A stretch of DNA of 64,000 bases from Marinobacter sp. (GCA_022565395.1 JAIUMV010000004.1:124001-188000); one strand, 5' to 3'; counted from the first letter of the stretch, positions 8,515-17,586 are shown. The notes: a model not told the origin generated them from the letters alone. Program-made: numbers and translations.

Positions 8515-9180
8515 ATGGCTGAAACTGTTGTCGTTATCTATTCCGGAGGGATGGACTCCTATACCCTCCTGCACCGCGCCCTGGCTGCTGGCCATCAGGT
8601 GCACGCCCTGTCATTCAATTACGGGCAGCGTCATGTCCGCGAACTTGATGCTGCCCGTGCCGTCTGCCAGCGCCTGGGCATCAGCCATAAGGTGATCGAC
8701 ATTACCGCCATGCAGGCGGTGATGGCGGGCTCTGCCCTGACCGGCGACCTGGACGTGCCTGAAGGTCACTATGAGGAAGCTAGCATGCAGGCGACGGTTG
8801 TGCCAAATCGCAATATGATTCTGCTGTCCCTCGCCACGGGATATGCCGTTACGCTGGAGGCCCAGGCGGTCTGGTACGGCGCCCATGGTGGTGACCATGC
8901 GATCTATCCGGATTGTCGCCCGGCGTTTGTTGAAAAGATGGATGCCGTCTGCCGTATCGCCAACTACCAGCCCGTGCGTATCGAGGCCCCTTACCTGCGC
9001 TCCAACAAAGGCGAGATTCTGGCGGACGGGCTGGCGATGGGGCTTGATTACCGGGACACCTGGACCTGCTACAAAGGGGGTGAACTCGCCTGTGGCCGAT
9101 GCGGCTCCTGTGTTGAGCGCCTGGAGGCTTTTGCCAGTCAGGGGGTGACCGACCCCTTGCCCTACCAGGAGCAGGCCTGA
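8515..9180 (+). CDS. queC: 7-cyano-7-deazaguanine synthase QueC
   Basis: QueC converts 7-carboxy-7-deazaguanine to preQ0 with ammonia and ATP, in the queuosine tRNA-modification pathway. The 221-residue protein starts at ATG 8515 (TTGGAGTTGCCC upstream); the longer frame has no ribosome binding site. The ATP-pyrophosphatase loop YSGGMDS is at residues 9-15, and the zinc-binding Cys cluster C-x8-C-x2-C-x2-C ([15 protein letters not shown]) lies near the C-terminus. Its stop overlaps the queE start by one base (TGATG), so the two are translationally coupled. Confidence 0.97.
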   Translation: MAETVVVIYSGGMDSYTLLHRALAAGHQVHALSFNYGQRHVRELDAARAVCQRLGISHKVIDITAMQAVMAGSALTGDLDVPEGHYEEASMQATVVPNRNMILLSLATGYAVTLEAQAVWYGAHGGDHAIYPDCRPAFVEKMDAVCRIANYQPVRIEAPYLRSNKGEILADGLAMGLDYRDTWTCYKGGELACGRCGSCVERLEAFASQGVTDPLPYQEQA

Positions 9181-9848
9181 TGTATCGGATCAAAGAAGCC
9201 TTCTACACCCTGCAGGGCGAGGGTGCTCAGGCCGGCCGTGCAGCCGTGTTCTGCCGGTTCAGCAAATGTAACCTGTGGAATGGTCGCGAGGCTGATCGCG
9301 CTCAGGCCATCTGCAACTTCTGTGATACGGACTTTGTCGGCACTGACGGCCAGAATGGTGGTCGCTTCGCCACTGCCGAGGCGCTGGCTGCGCACCTGCG
9401 TGCACTCTGGCCGGGCGACATGCAGGCGCCGGGTGTGCGACCTTACGTGGTCTGCACCGGGGGCGAGCCACTTTTGCAGTTGGACGAAGCGCTGATTGCG
9501 GCGTTACACCAGCAGGGGTTTGATGTGGGGGTGGAAACCAATGGCACCCTGCCGGCCCCGGCGGGCATTGACTGGCTCTGTGTCAGTCCCAAGGCGGATG
9601 CCCCGGTGGTGATCACCCAGTGCGATGAGCTCAAGCTGGTTTACCCTCAGCCGCTGGCCATGCCTGAGCGGTTTCAGGACATTAAGGCCTGCCATTACTT
9701 CCTGTCGCCTATGGCATCAGCACGGCCGCCGCTGGTGGGCGCAGATGCGGTCAAGCAGGCCAATACCCGGGACGCGACAGCCTATTGCCTGGCCCATCCG
9801 CAATGGCGGCTGACCTTGCAGATGCACAAGATTATCGGGATTGACTGA
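9180..9848 (+). CDS. queE: 7-carboxy-7-deazaguanine synthase QueE (radical SAM)
   Basis: QueE makes 7-carboxy-7-deazaguanine from 6-carboxy-tetrahydropterin, the step before QueC. The 222-residue protein shows the family-specific expanded cluster motif C-x14-C-x2-C (KCNLWNG..ICNFCDTDF) instead of the standard C-x3-C-x2-C, which marks the longer gammaproteobacterial/Burkholderia-type QueE. Other features are the TLQGEGAQAGR start, the GGEPLLQLD SAM-contact motif and VSPKAD. QueD and QueF are not in the window. Confidence 0.95.
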   Translation: MYRIKEAFYTLQGEGAQAGRAAVFCRFSKCNLWNGREADRAQAICNFCDTDFVGTDGQNGGRFATAEALAAHLRALWPGDMQAPGVRPYVVCTGGEPLLQLDEALIAALHQQGFDVGVETNGTLPAPAGIDWLCVSPKADAPVVITQCDELKLVYPQPLAMPERFQDIKACHYFLSPMASARPPLVGADAVKQANTRDATAYCLAHPQWRLTLQMHKIIGID

Positions 9849-9881
9849 GGGTGCGCCCAATCCCTGGGCAACGTGTTCTGC

Positions 9882-10949
9882 TTAGATAGCCAGGGCCAGA
9901 TGGCTTGGGCGACGAGCCATGGCAGGCCGCTCACTGTTGCGGTAGCTGCTGGGGCTGACGCCAGTCCAGCGCTTGAAGGCGCGGGTGAAATTGGCAGCGT
10001 CCGCATAGCCCAGGGTGTCGGCAATCTGACTCAGGTTGAGGCGGGTGTTCTGCAGCAGCTCGCAGGCTCGCTCCAGGCGCACCTGGTCTACCAGCACCTG
10101 AAAGCTGATTTCCTCTTCCTGCAGGCGCCGCTTCAGGGTTCGCTCAGAGACAAACAGGGTGCTGGCCACCCGCGCCAGCTTCGGCGGGAAGGGGTGGCTG
10201 GTTTCAATCACCCGGCGCACCCGGGCACCGAAGCCTGCATCCTCGGTCAGTTGCTTGAGGGCATCTTCGCATTGCTGACGCGAGGCATCAGCCAACTGCT
10301 CATCGCTGAACTTCAGCGGCAGCGACAGCTCACTCAATGGCACCACGATGGCATCGTCGTCGTCACCAAATCGCACCGGGACCGGCACCAGATGGCGGAA
10401 GCGCTGGAAGTAACCGGGTTCATTGCAGCGTCGGCGCACATACGAGCCGGGTACCGGACGCCCAAGAAGCTGCACGCCCATGGAAACACAGCCGAACAGC
10501 ATGGCGTCCATGATGAATGTCTGCAGGGGCCCCAGGTCGATGCCGCAGATGACCCGGAATACGGCATGGTCACCCTGTTGTTCCTGTTCAATCTGCAGGT
10601 GTGGTGCCCGCAGTTGCAGATAGCGGGTCATCAGCTCAAGCGCCTCGGAGAGGGTGCGGCTTGCCATCACTGCAGTGCCGAGGGCGCCGTGCAGGGGCAA
10701 ATGCAGTTCCTTGGCCATCATGATGCCGAGGCCCGGCTCACCGCTCTCGATAATGGCGCGGGTGACAAATTCGGTCGCCTGGGATTGGGATACCCGCAGG
10801 TCTGGAGACTGCAGGCGGGCGGGATCCAGGCCGACCCGCAGCAGCAGGGCTCTGTCATCAACCCCGGTGGTTCGTAACAGCTGGGCCAGCAAATGCAGGT
10901 AGATGGCCGGTAGACCCAAGTCCTGTGCCTGTGATACTGAGGCGCGCAT
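9882..10949 (-). CDS. AraC-family transcriptional regulator
   Basis: A 355-residue regulator of the OruR/ArgR-like AraC subgroup: an N-terminal arabinose-binding-like domain (about residues 20-205) and a C-terminal double helix-turn-helix (about 250-345) with VSERTLKRRLQEE and LSQIADTLGYADAANFTRAFKRWTGVSPSSYR. I place the start at 10949, where AGGAATCAGGTC precedes ATG; an earlier ATG at 10964 and the full frame to 11027 are alternatives. The alpha/beta hydrolase on the same strand lies 130 bases upstream and is a possible target, as in similar pairs that control ester or fatty-acid metabolism; this is inference. Confidence 0.9.
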   Translation of the reverse strand: MRASVSQAQDLGLPAIYLHLLAQLLRTTGVDDRALLLRVGLDPARLQSPDLRVSQSQATEFVTRAIIESGEPGLGIMMAKELHLPLHGALGTAVMASRTLSEALELMTRYLQLRAPHLQIEQEQQGDHAVFRVICGIDLGPLQTFIMDAMLFGCVSMGVQLLGRPVPGSYVRRRCNEPGYFQRFRHLVPVPVRFGDDDDAIVVPLSELSLPLKFSDEQLADASRQQCEDALKQLTEDAGFGARVRRVIETSHPFPPKLARVASTLFVSERTLKRRLQEEEISFQVLVDQVRLERACELLQNTRLNLSQIADTLGYADAANFTRAFKRWTGVSPSSYRNSERPAMARRPSHLALAI

Positions 10950-11081
10950 GACCTGATTCCTCATTTTATTGGAATTGTAAGGGATGAAGCACACCTCATT
11001 ATGACGTGTACACTTGTTCCACCCCATGACTTCGATGACGCGTCAAGTGGTGTTGAGGGCCAATAGGAGCGCCCAACTCCG

Positions 11082-12014
11082 CTACCCTGCAGCCGGCACG
11101 CGACGGATAAAGTCCGTTAACACTTGCGCCGAATGCAGGGGGGTTTCCATCATGGGCAGATGCCCGACTCGCCGGAAAACCGTGATCTGTGCCGAGGGTG
11201 TGTGCTGCCGGAACCAGTCCACGCACGCTGTAGGCGTGACCACGTCCCGGTCACCCCACTGCACCAGCAGGGGCCGTTCGCCATCCCGCAAGTGGCGTAA
11301 GGGCGCCCAGGGATCTGCCAGCATGTCACTGAAAATATGTTTGTGCTGACCTTTGCGTTTCAGCAGATCCGGCCCCAGCAGGCCGGTCATCAGTACGCCA
11401 GCCAGGGTAGGTCTGCCGGTGCCGACACTGTTAAACATGGTGTAGATTCCCGGCAGATCCTCGGGAATCAGGGTGGTGCGTTCATGGCCGAAATCAGAAG
11501 GCCGCAGCTCCTGGCCGGGGCTGGACGGAAAGCCGGCGCTGTTAAGCAGGGTCAGGGAGCTGATGGCCGGACCTGCCACGCCCGCCAGCACGGTGGCAAT
11601 GGCGCCGCCCATGGAGCTACCCACCACATGGACATTGTCCAGGCCTCGGGATTGCAGCCAGTGTGCAAGCCGGGCGGCTTGTGCCTCATAGGTATAGTGG
11701 GCGCCCAGCCGGTAATCACTCTCACCGAAGCCAGGCAGGTCAATGGCCAGCAGGTGCCAATCTCTCGGCAGCAGGGGTAGCCAGCCTGCCCAGTTTTCTT
11801 TCATGGCGGCAAAGCCGTGTATCAGCAACACGGTGGGGCGACGGCTGCTGGGGCGGCCGCGTTCCAGCCATACCATGCGATGGTTATCCACAACCGCTTC
11901 ACGCCATGCCGCGCCCTGTAGCAGGCGGTGCCCGGTGCGGGCCAAAGGCCAGAGATCAGGAATCAGGGTGGTTGAACCGGGCAGGCGCTGGCTGAAACGA
12001 CGACTATCTGCAGA
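11082..12014 (-). CDS. Alpha/beta-fold hydrolase (lipase/esterase type)
   Basis: A 310-residue alpha/beta hydrolase. It shows the oxyanion HG motif (LLIHGFAAMKENW), the nucleophile elbow GSSMGG (VVGSSMGGAIAT), an acidic residue in WGDRDVVTP and the catalytic His in RRVGHLPMMETP. The cap region and LPRDWHLLAIDLPGFGESD are typical of carboxylesterase/lipase-type members. ATG 12014 follows GAGAAGTCTT; a GTG at 12044 is also open. A 24-bp near-perfect palindrome covers 12025-12048, immediately upstream of this start, suggesting repressor control. Confidence 0.88.
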   Translation of the reverse strand, partial: SADSRRFSQRLPGSTTLIPDLWPLARTGHRLLQGAAWREAVVDNHRMVWLERGRPSSRRPTVLLIHGFAAMKENWAGWLPLLPRDWHLLAIDLPGFGESDYRLGAHYTYEAQAARLAHWLQSRGLDNVHVVGSSMGGAIATVLAGVAGPAISSLTLLNSAGFPSSPGQELRPSDFGHERTTLIPEDLPGIYTMFNSVGTGRPTLAGVLMTGLLGPDLLKRKGQHKHIFSDMLADPWAPLRHLRDGERPLLVQWGDRDVVTPTACVDWFRQHTPSAQITVFRRVGHLPMMETPLHSAQVLTDFIRRVPAAG

Positions 12015-12024
12015 CATAAGACTT

Positions 12025-12048
12025 CTCAGTAAACATATGTTCACTGAG
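12025..12048. promoter_or_regulatory. 24-bp palindrome, probable repressor operator
   Basis: The sequence reads CTCAGT-AAACATATGTT-CACTGAG, self-complementary over 24 bp except for one mismatched pair. It lies 11 bases before the ATG of the hydrolase. Length and symmetry fit a TetR-family dimer site rather than the direct repeats bound by AraC proteins. The cognate repressor is not next to it. Confidence 0.55.
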
Positions 12049-12124
12049 TGTACTCTGATCAGCGGGTATCGCTTTGGCTAGCTGGCCGCCACCCCCCGGG
12101 CGTTAGGGCAAATGCCTGTCTGCC

Positions 12125-13867
12125 TCAGAATCCGCCAAGGTCGATAATCAGTGGGTTGTGGTCCGAGGATCGCCAGGGGGCGGCGGAGAACAGCTCGCGT
12201 TGTTGTTGCCGGGTTTTGTTGGCCAGACTGTAACCCAGGGCTGGCGGTTCGTCGGCATTGATGTTCCAGGGCTGGGCGGCCAGGACATGGGGTTGCAGGC
12301 GTCGGTCCGCGAGCAGGTAGTCGAGGGTGCCGGCGCGGCCCCGGAAGCGGTAGCTGTGAGCCTCCAAGCCATGAAACTGGGCGACCATGTTGGCGTAGCC
12401 GGCATTGTGCAGTACCTGCAGGGGCGTTTCTTGGGCATAGCTGTTGAGGTCACCAGTGATCAGGGTGCCGCGGAACTGCGCGGGCTTGGGCAGCTGTGAC
12501 AGCCAGGCGGCGAGGGTTTCCGCAGCGCGGGTACGGGTGCGGGCGTAACAGCTCTGGCCGTCGTCCTGATCCCGGTCCGCGCCCTGGGCGCGCTGGCAGC
12601 GCTTGGACTTGAGGTGCAGCACCACCACCCGTAAGGTTTGGCCGCTGTCATTGTGGCGGAACAGCTGCGCCAGCGCTGGTCGGTTGCCCTGGCTGAAGGG
12701 GCCCTGATGCAGGGTGTCAGCATCGCCAATAGCGGTGACCTGATCCCGGCGGTAGAGGATGCCAACCTGTATTTGATCGGTGCCGGTATGCTGCGGGGGT
12801 TGCACACGGACCCATTGCCATTGCTCGCCCAGCCGGGCGGCAAGCCGTGCGACGGTGCTGTCAGCACCGGTACCGTTATTTTCCAGCTCCATCAGGGGCA
12901 GGATATCCGCATCCAGTGCCTGCAGGGCGTTGGTCAGCTTGGCCAGTTGCCGCTCCAGTTCGGCAGGTGACTGTGCGCCACGGGGTGTGGGAAAACCTGC
13001 GTCGCCGAGAAACAGGTTTTCCAGATTGAAGGCTGCAATGCGCAGCTGGCTGCCTTCCGCTCGCGGGATGGGGTCCGGCCGCGGATTGGTGGTGTGGAAT
13101 GTGGGCGGTTGCAGCGGGTGAATGCGCCAGTTACCAAACCGATGATCCAGAATGCCATCCAGATGGCGTACCTGATCGCCGGCGCGAACCGTATGGTCTG
13201 CCCGCAGTGCCGGTGGCGGGAAGGGAATGACCAGGGGGTACTGCTGGCCACGCCCATCATCCAGCCGAATACGATGGCGCTCTTGCTGTGCCGCCAGGGC
13301 GGCAGCAGCAGGGCCTGGCGGCATGATCTGTGTAGGCATCAGCTGTGGCTCTGCCGCCAGGATCAGTTTACCAAAGCGATCCAGCTGGTAGTTATCAATC
13401 ACCGTCAACGGTTGGTTAAAGCTGACACGCATGCCTTCAAAGGTATCCAGCTCCAGATCTTCAGGCCAGGGTAAGACAAGGGGGGACGCAGGTGGCAGTG
13501 GCGCCGGTCCGCAGTCTTTCAGTTGACTGACGTTGCTGAGCTGGCGCCGTCCCTGATAGTCATTGACCCGGGCTGTCAGTCGTACCCGGCGGCCCTCACC
13601 GCCGCCGTCCCGGGCCGTATAGACAAACAGCCCCTTTGACAAGGGGGAGGGATCGCTGTCAGGCTGTTGCAGGAAAAAGCCCCGCAGCCGGTCTGGCCCG
13701 CGAGCGTCCAGGGTCATTACGGCCTCCACGGTCACGGTGGGGAAGCCGTCAGGGCTCATGGCGCGAACAGACGGAATGCTGGTGGCAGGGGCGCCGCACT
13801 GCGCCGCCAGTTGGGCGGGCAGAAGCAGAAGGGCAAGGAGTAGTGGTAGCCAGCGGGGATCAGTCAT
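12125..13867 (-). CDS. Secreted endonuclease, ExeM/NucH type
   Basis: A 580-residue protein with a signal peptide (LLLALLLLPAQLAAQC), an OB-fold segment (about residues 30-190, e.g. RLRGFFLQQ...GLFVYT) and a C-terminal endonuclease/exonuclease/phosphatase domain (about 275-580). The latter has LRIAAFNLENLFLGD, ILPLMELENNGTG with the metal-binding Glu, the TLITGDLNSY Asn/Asp motif and SSDHNPLIIDL with the catalytic Asp-His. This matches extracellular DNases used for nutrient or biofilm DNA. It may be periplasmic, surface-bound or released; there is no lipobox. Confidence 0.9.
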   Translation of the reverse strand: MTDPRWLPLLLALLLLPAQLAAQCGAPATSIPSVRAMSPDGFPTVTVEAVMTLDARGPDRLRGFFLQQPDSDPSPLSKGLFVYTARDGGGEGRRVRLTARVNDYQGRRQLSNVSQLKDCGPAPLPPASPLVLPWPEDLELDTFEGMRVSFNQPLTVIDNYQLDRFGKLILAAEPQLMPTQIMPPGPAAAALAAQQERHRIRLDDGRGQQYPLVIPFPPPALRADHTVRAGDQVRHLDGILDHRFGNWRIHPLQPPTFHTTNPRPDPIPRAEGSQLRIAAFNLENLFLGDAGFPTPRGAQSPAELERQLAKLTNALQALDADILPLMELENNGTGADSTVARLAARLGEQWQWVRVQPPQHTGTDQIQVGILYRRDQVTAIGDADTLHQGPFSQGNRPALAQLFRHNDSGQTLRVVVLHLKSKRCQRAQGADRDQDDGQSCYARTRTRAAETLAAWLSQLPKPAQFRGTLITGDLNSYAQETPLQVLHNAGYANMVAQFHGLEAHSYRFRGRAGTLDYLLADRRLQPHVLAAQPWNINADEPPALGYSLANKTRQQQRELFSAAPWRSSDHNPLIIDLGGF

Positions 13868-14078
13868 CAGCTCAGAGTCCGTTGAGTCAAATGGGTGTCG
13901 TTTTCAGCCAGCATGTTACCAGAGCTTGTCGAGCAGGTGATGTGCCGCTGCCGGCCTTTCCATAAATGGCGATGGTCTCGGCATTTGCGTAATCGCAATC
14001 CCGGGGTATTGCTGCTTTAATGATCAATCGTCGCTTCTGCATACATTCACCTCTCCAGCATCTCCGGAGATTTCCCTT

Positions 14079-15371
14079 ATGACCCGTATGGTGACCTCGC
14101 TGTCCGCGTTGATCCTCAGCATTGTGCTGTTGGTGAGCGGCAATGCCTTCCTGATGACGTTGCTGGGCATACGTCTCAGTATCGAGGAGGTAAACCCAGG
14201 CACCATCGGTTGGATACTGGTGTGTTACTCCATTGGTTTTGTACTGGGCACCCTGTATGTCAACCGAATCATCGAGCGGGTGGGTCATATTCGCGCTTTT
14301 GCGGTGTTTGCGGCTATGGCAGCGGTGGCTTCGCTTTTGTATGCCGTTTCTGTATCTGAGTTTTACTGGGCGGTGCTGCGGGCCCTGTCGGGCTTCAGCA
14401 TGGCCGGTGTTTTGGTGGTGATTGAAAGCTGGTTCAGCAGCCGCGCCACCAACAGTAACCGTGCCACCCTGTTTGCCGTCTACCAGATCGTGTTCTATCT
14501 CTCTGCGGCGGGTGGCCAGCTGATTGTTAACCTGGGTGAGCCAGCCTCCTTTGTGCCGTTCACTGTGGCAGCCATTCTGCTGACGGTGGCGCTGATCCCG
14601 TTGTCCCTGACGCGCATGGAGGCGCCGCCCATTGAGGCGGTTGAGCGGATGTCCTTTTTCGGTCTGTTTCGGGAGTCCTCCAGTGGTATGACGGGGGCGC
14701 TGATCTGTGGTGTGCTGATTGGCTCTTTCTACGCCATGGGGCCGGTGTATGCGACCCTGATCGGCCTGGATGTGTCCCAGACCTCGGTCTTTATGGCCGT
14801 TGCCATTGTGGCGGCCATGGTGCTGGCCTTCCCCCTCGGACGTCTGTGTGACAGGCTTGACCGGCGGCGGGTGATGAGGTGGGTCGCGGTAGCGGCTGCT
14901 GTGTCGGCTCTGATCGCGGTGGTGGCTGCCACTATCAGCTTTGGCCTGCTGTTGCTGTTTGCAGGCCTGTTTGTAGGTCTGTCTGCCTCCATCTACCCCA
15001 TTGCGGTGGCAATCACTAATGACCGCATGGAGCATCATCGCATTGTGGCGGCCAGTGCCACCCTGTTGCTGAGCTACGGTGTAGGCAGCGTGATCGGTCC
15101 GATTACCATGGCGCAATTGGTCAATTGGCTGGGCCCGAAAGGCCTGTTTCTGGGCAATGCAGCGTTCCTGTGTCTGCTGGTTGCAGTGACCAGTTACCGT
15201 ATCAAGACCACGGACGATATTCCGGTGGAAGAGCAGGGCGACTTTGTCATGACCCTGCCCGAAGGCTCGCCGGTATTGGCGGAAATTGACCCCCGTAATG
15301 AAGAGTTCCAGCCATCCCCCGAGGCTGAGGAGATGGAGCAGGAGATTGAGGAGCTGCGTGACGCCAGCTGA
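14079..15371 (+). CDS. MFS transporter, YcaD-like
   Basis: A 430-residue major-facilitator protein with 12 predicted membrane helices and a 45-residue acidic C-terminal tail (ending EMEQEIEELRDAS). The segments GFVLGTLYVNRIIERVGHIRAF and FPLGRLCDRLDRRRVM are the two copies of the MFS loop 2-3 / 8-9 signature. Overall it resembles the YcaD group, for which no substrate is established. It precedes a SlyA-like regulator, with a palindromic operator between them; it may or may not be under that control because it is upstream of the operator. Confidence 0.85.
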   Translation: MTRMVTSLSALILSIVLLVSGNAFLMTLLGIRLSIEEVNPGTIGWILVCYSIGFVLGTLYVNRIIERVGHIRAFAVFAAMAAVASLLYAVSVSEFYWAVLRALSGFSMAGVLVVIESWFSSRATNSNRATLFAVYQIVFYLSAAGGQLIVNLGEPASFVPFTVAAILLTVALIPLSLTRMEAPPIEAVERMSFFGLFRESSSGMTGALICGVLIGSFYAMGPVYATLIGLDVSQTSVFMAVAIVAAMVLAFPLGRLCDRLDRRRVMRWVAVAAAVSALIAVVAATISFGLLLLFAGLFVGLSASIYPIAVAITNDRMEHHRIVAASATLLLSYGVGSVIGPITMAQLVNWLGPKGLFLGNAAFLCLLVAVTSYRIKTTDDIPVEEQGDFVMTLPEGSPVLAEIDPRNEEFQPSPEAEEMEQEIEELRDAS

Positions 15372-15430
15372 TCCGGTCCTTATCCGTCGGCTTCGGTTTT
15401 CCCTTATGTGAAACCTTGTCTTGTTTTCGG

Positions 15431-15453
15431 TAGTTTGCTTGGCTAGCAAACTA
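15431..15453. promoter_or_regulatory. Palindromic operator for the SlyA/MarR regulator
   Basis: TAGTTTGCT and AGCAAACTA form a perfect 9-bp inverted repeat with a 5-base spacer (TGGCT), 44 bases before the regulator start. The TTGCTtggctAGCAA core resembles SlyA-type sites (TTAGCAAGCTAA). Autoregulation is the simplest reading. Confidence 0.6.
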
Positions 15454-15496
15454 TTCTCTGTTTGTATTTTAATCAGAATTAGCCGGAGCCTAAGTC

Positions 15497-15922
15497 ATGA
15501 GAGACCAATTTCCATTTGCGGTAGCACGGGTGACACGCCGCTGGCGCAAGCTGTTGGATGAGCGTCTGAAAGACCTCGGTGTGACACAGGCCCGTTGGAC
15601 TACCATGGTATATCTGCAGCGTGGTGGTGAAGGCCTGACACAACGAGAACTGGCCAGCCTGATGGCCATTGAAAACCCCACCCTGGTGCGCTTGCTGGAC
15701 AGCCTGGAACAGCAAGGCCTGATTGAGCGCCGCCTGTGCCAGCATGACCGCCGCGCGAGGCGTCTGCATCTCACTGCTGACGGTGAGGTTTTCATGGAAA
15801 CCCTCAACAAGCGCGCCGAAGCGCTGCGTGAAGAAATGCTGAATGGGGTGACGGAGCAGGAGTTGTCCGTGGCACTGGACGTGTTTAACAAAATCCTCGT
15901 TAATGGTGAGCGCATCAAATAA
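15497..15922 (+). CDS. SlyA/MarR-family transcriptional regulator
   Basis: A 141-residue winged-helix regulator. The N-terminus FAVARVTRRWRKLLDERLKDLGVTQARWTTMVYLQR is typical of SlyA. The recognition helix lies around LTQRELASLMAIENPTLVRLLDSLEQQGLIERR, and the wing RRARRLHLTADGE follows. It is followed after 25 bases by an EmrB-type drug exporter, a common pairing in which the regulator represses or activates the pump in response to aromatic compounds. The inverted repeat at 15431-15453 is the likely binding site. Confidence 0.92.
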   Translation: MRDQFPFAVARVTRRWRKLLDERLKDLGVTQARWTTMVYLQRGGEGLTQRELASLMAIENPTLVRLLDSLEQQGLIERRLCQHDRRARRLHLTADGEVFMETLNKRAEALREEMLNGVTEQELSVALDVFNKILVNGERIK

Positions 15923-15947
15923 CCCCGTCTGACCCGGAGGTCACGTT

Positions 15948-17354
15948 CTGAGCGATCACAGCCTCTCTGCCCTCCAGCACAGATACGGCACCCGGTGGCG
16001 ATGGTATGCTGTCGCCACGGTGATGCTGGGAACCATGGCTACGGTCCTCAGTGCCACCATTGTCAACGTGGCTCTGCCGGACATCATGGCGGAGTTCGGT
16101 ATTCGTCAGGGCCGGGCCCACTGGCTGGCGACCGGATTTATTGCCGCCATGACCACCACCATGCTGGCGTCCGCCTGGCTGCTGGATCGTTTTGGCATCC
16201 GTCGTTCCCTCGGTGCCGCCATGTTGCTGTTCGCCCTGGTGTCCCTGCTGGGAGGGCTGGCGGCCCATGATGGCTGGTTGATTTTGGCGCGGGTATGTCA
16301 GGGCGCCATTGCCGGTCTGATGCAACCTATGGGTATGTTTCTGGTGTTCCGGGTGTTTCCCCGTGAGCGTCGTGGCACGGCCATGGGCATTTACGGCATG
16401 GGCGTTATCCTTGCGCCTGCTCTGGGGCCCGTGTTGGGCGGTGTGCTGGTGGACCAGCTCAACTGGCGCTATGTGATGTTTGCGCCTGCGCCGGTTACCC
16501 TGCTTGGGGCCTATATGGTTTGGCGGTTTCTGCCTACGCCGGTGGATCCACCAAAGCCCTACCCGTTTGATTTACGTGGCTTCCTGTGGCTGGGGTTGTT
16601 CATGGTGACCAGCCTGGATGCTCTCAATCGCCTGCACGGTGATGGGCCACTGGGCTGGATGCTGGTGGTGAGTGCCAGCCTCGCATTGCTGGCGCTCTGG
16701 CAGTTCGTGCGCCGTGAGCGGCGTGCAGAGCACCCCTTGCTGCAAATCCGGCTGTTTCGTTATCCGGCCTTCCGCTATGCGGTACTGGGCGCCCTTGCAC
16801 TGGGCTTGGCGCTGTTTGGTTCCACCTACCTGATTCCCCTGTTTGTCCAGACCGCGCTGGGTTACAGCGCTACCCAAGCAGGTTTGCTGATGCTGCCTGC
16901 GGGTATCGCCCTGGGTATCGTGTTTCCACTGGGGGGGCGGCTGGCGGATCAGGTGAGTGCGCGTCTGCTGATCGCCACCGGGCTGGTTCTGTTTGCCGCT
17001 TCCGCAATACTCTATGCCCTTTCAGACATTGAGCTGAGCCTGTTCTGGCTTGGTGTCTGGGCGGTGCTGGGCCGCATCGGGCTGGGCTTCATGATGCCGG
17101 CCATGTCCACGGCAGCGCTGAACCCGCTGGCACCACAGGAGCTTGGCGGTGGCTCAGGCGCACTGAATTTCGCCCGCCAGATCGGTGGGGCTTTCGGTAT
17201 CAAACTGGTGGCCCTGACCCTGGAGTATGGCGAGCAGGCCAATGGCTATCCCGGCCTGCAGGCGTTCCATGCGGCCTGGTGGTTGGTGGCGGTTTTCGTA
17301 CTGCTGGCATTGTGGCCCACGTTGAAGATACGCAGTGACCGTGGCTCCAGCTGA
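15948..17354 (+). CDS. MFS multidrug exporter, DHA2/EmrB family
   Basis: A drug:proton antiporter of the 14-helix DHA2 family. The first conventional start is GTG 16020, but it removes half of the first helix and has no ribosome binding site. The frame is open further up to CTG 15948, which sits seven bases after a consensus GGAGG and gives the N-terminus SDHSLSALQHRYGTRWRWYAV, like EmrB homologues. I take CTG as the likely start, giving 468 residues. Motifs: VMLGTMATVLSATIVNVALPDI (helix 1) and ILAPALGPVLGGVLVDQLNWRYVM (motif C of antiporters). Substrates are unknown; the upstream SlyA-type regulator suggests aromatic or antimicrobial compounds. Confidence 0.88.
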   Translation: MSDHSLSALQHRYGTRWRWYAVATVMLGTMATVLSATIVNVALPDIMAEFGIRQGRAHWLATGFIAAMTTTMLASAWLLDRFGIRRSLGAAMLLFALVSLLGGLAAHDGWLILARVCQGAIAGLMQPMGMFLVFRVFPRERRGTAMGIYGMGVILAPALGPVLGGVLVDQLNWRYVMFAPAPVTLLGAYMVWRFLPTPVDPPKPYPFDLRGFLWLGLFMVTSLDALNRLHGDGPLGWMLVVSASLALLALWQFVRRERRAEHPLLQIRLFRYPAFRYAVLGALALGLALFGSTYLIPLFVQTALGYSATQAGLLMLPAGIALGIVFPLGGRLADQVSARLLIATGLVLFAASAILYALSDIELSLFWLGVWAVLGRIGLGFMMPAMSTAALNPLAPQELGGGSGALNFARQIGGAFGIKLVALTLEYGEQANGYPGLQAFHAAWWLVAVFVLLALWPTLKIRSDRGSS

Positions 17355-17394
17355 AGGACTTGTGTCTCGCAGAGCGCGGACGTAGAATGCCCCC

Positions 17395-17517
17395 TACTCC
17401 GGGGGAGTAGTCTCCGCACCCGCGCAATGCGCGGGTCGGGCGATGGTCAACATACTTGAGGCTCATCCTCATGGCCATGGCGTCACCTGCGTTTGTGGGT
17501 GATTGACAAGACCTGGA
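17395..17517 (+). promoter_or_regulatory. yybP-ykoY manganese riboswitch
   Basis: The conserved blocks of this class are seen in order: GGGGAGTAG at about 17402, a GC-rich P2/P3 hairpin (CCCGCGCAATGCGCGGG), GGTCAACATACTTGAGGCTC at about 17446, then ATGGCCATGGCG and the closing GACAAGACCTGG. Known members bind Mn2+ and turn on manganese exporters. Downstream, GGGCGGA (17535) and TCCGCCC (17567) can form a hairpin just ahead of the ribosome-binding area of the 17587 gene, a plausible expression platform. Confidence 0.9.
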
Positions 17518-17586
17518 GCAGTGCCACTTCCAATGGGCGGAGAGTGGGCTGCTCCTGTGTCTGATATCCGCCCTGGATGTCTCTGT

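Noticed and set aside
9873-10877. A 334-codon plus-strand frame across the AraC regulator
   Set aside because: Antisense to a well-conserved helix-turn-helix protein; the translated sequence matches no family.
13887-15449. A 520-codon open frame on the minus strand across the MFS transporter gene
   Set aside because: It is rich in His, Gln, Arg and Gly as expected for the antisense of a hydrophobic membrane protein and has no recognisable domain; the plus-strand transporter is clearly real.
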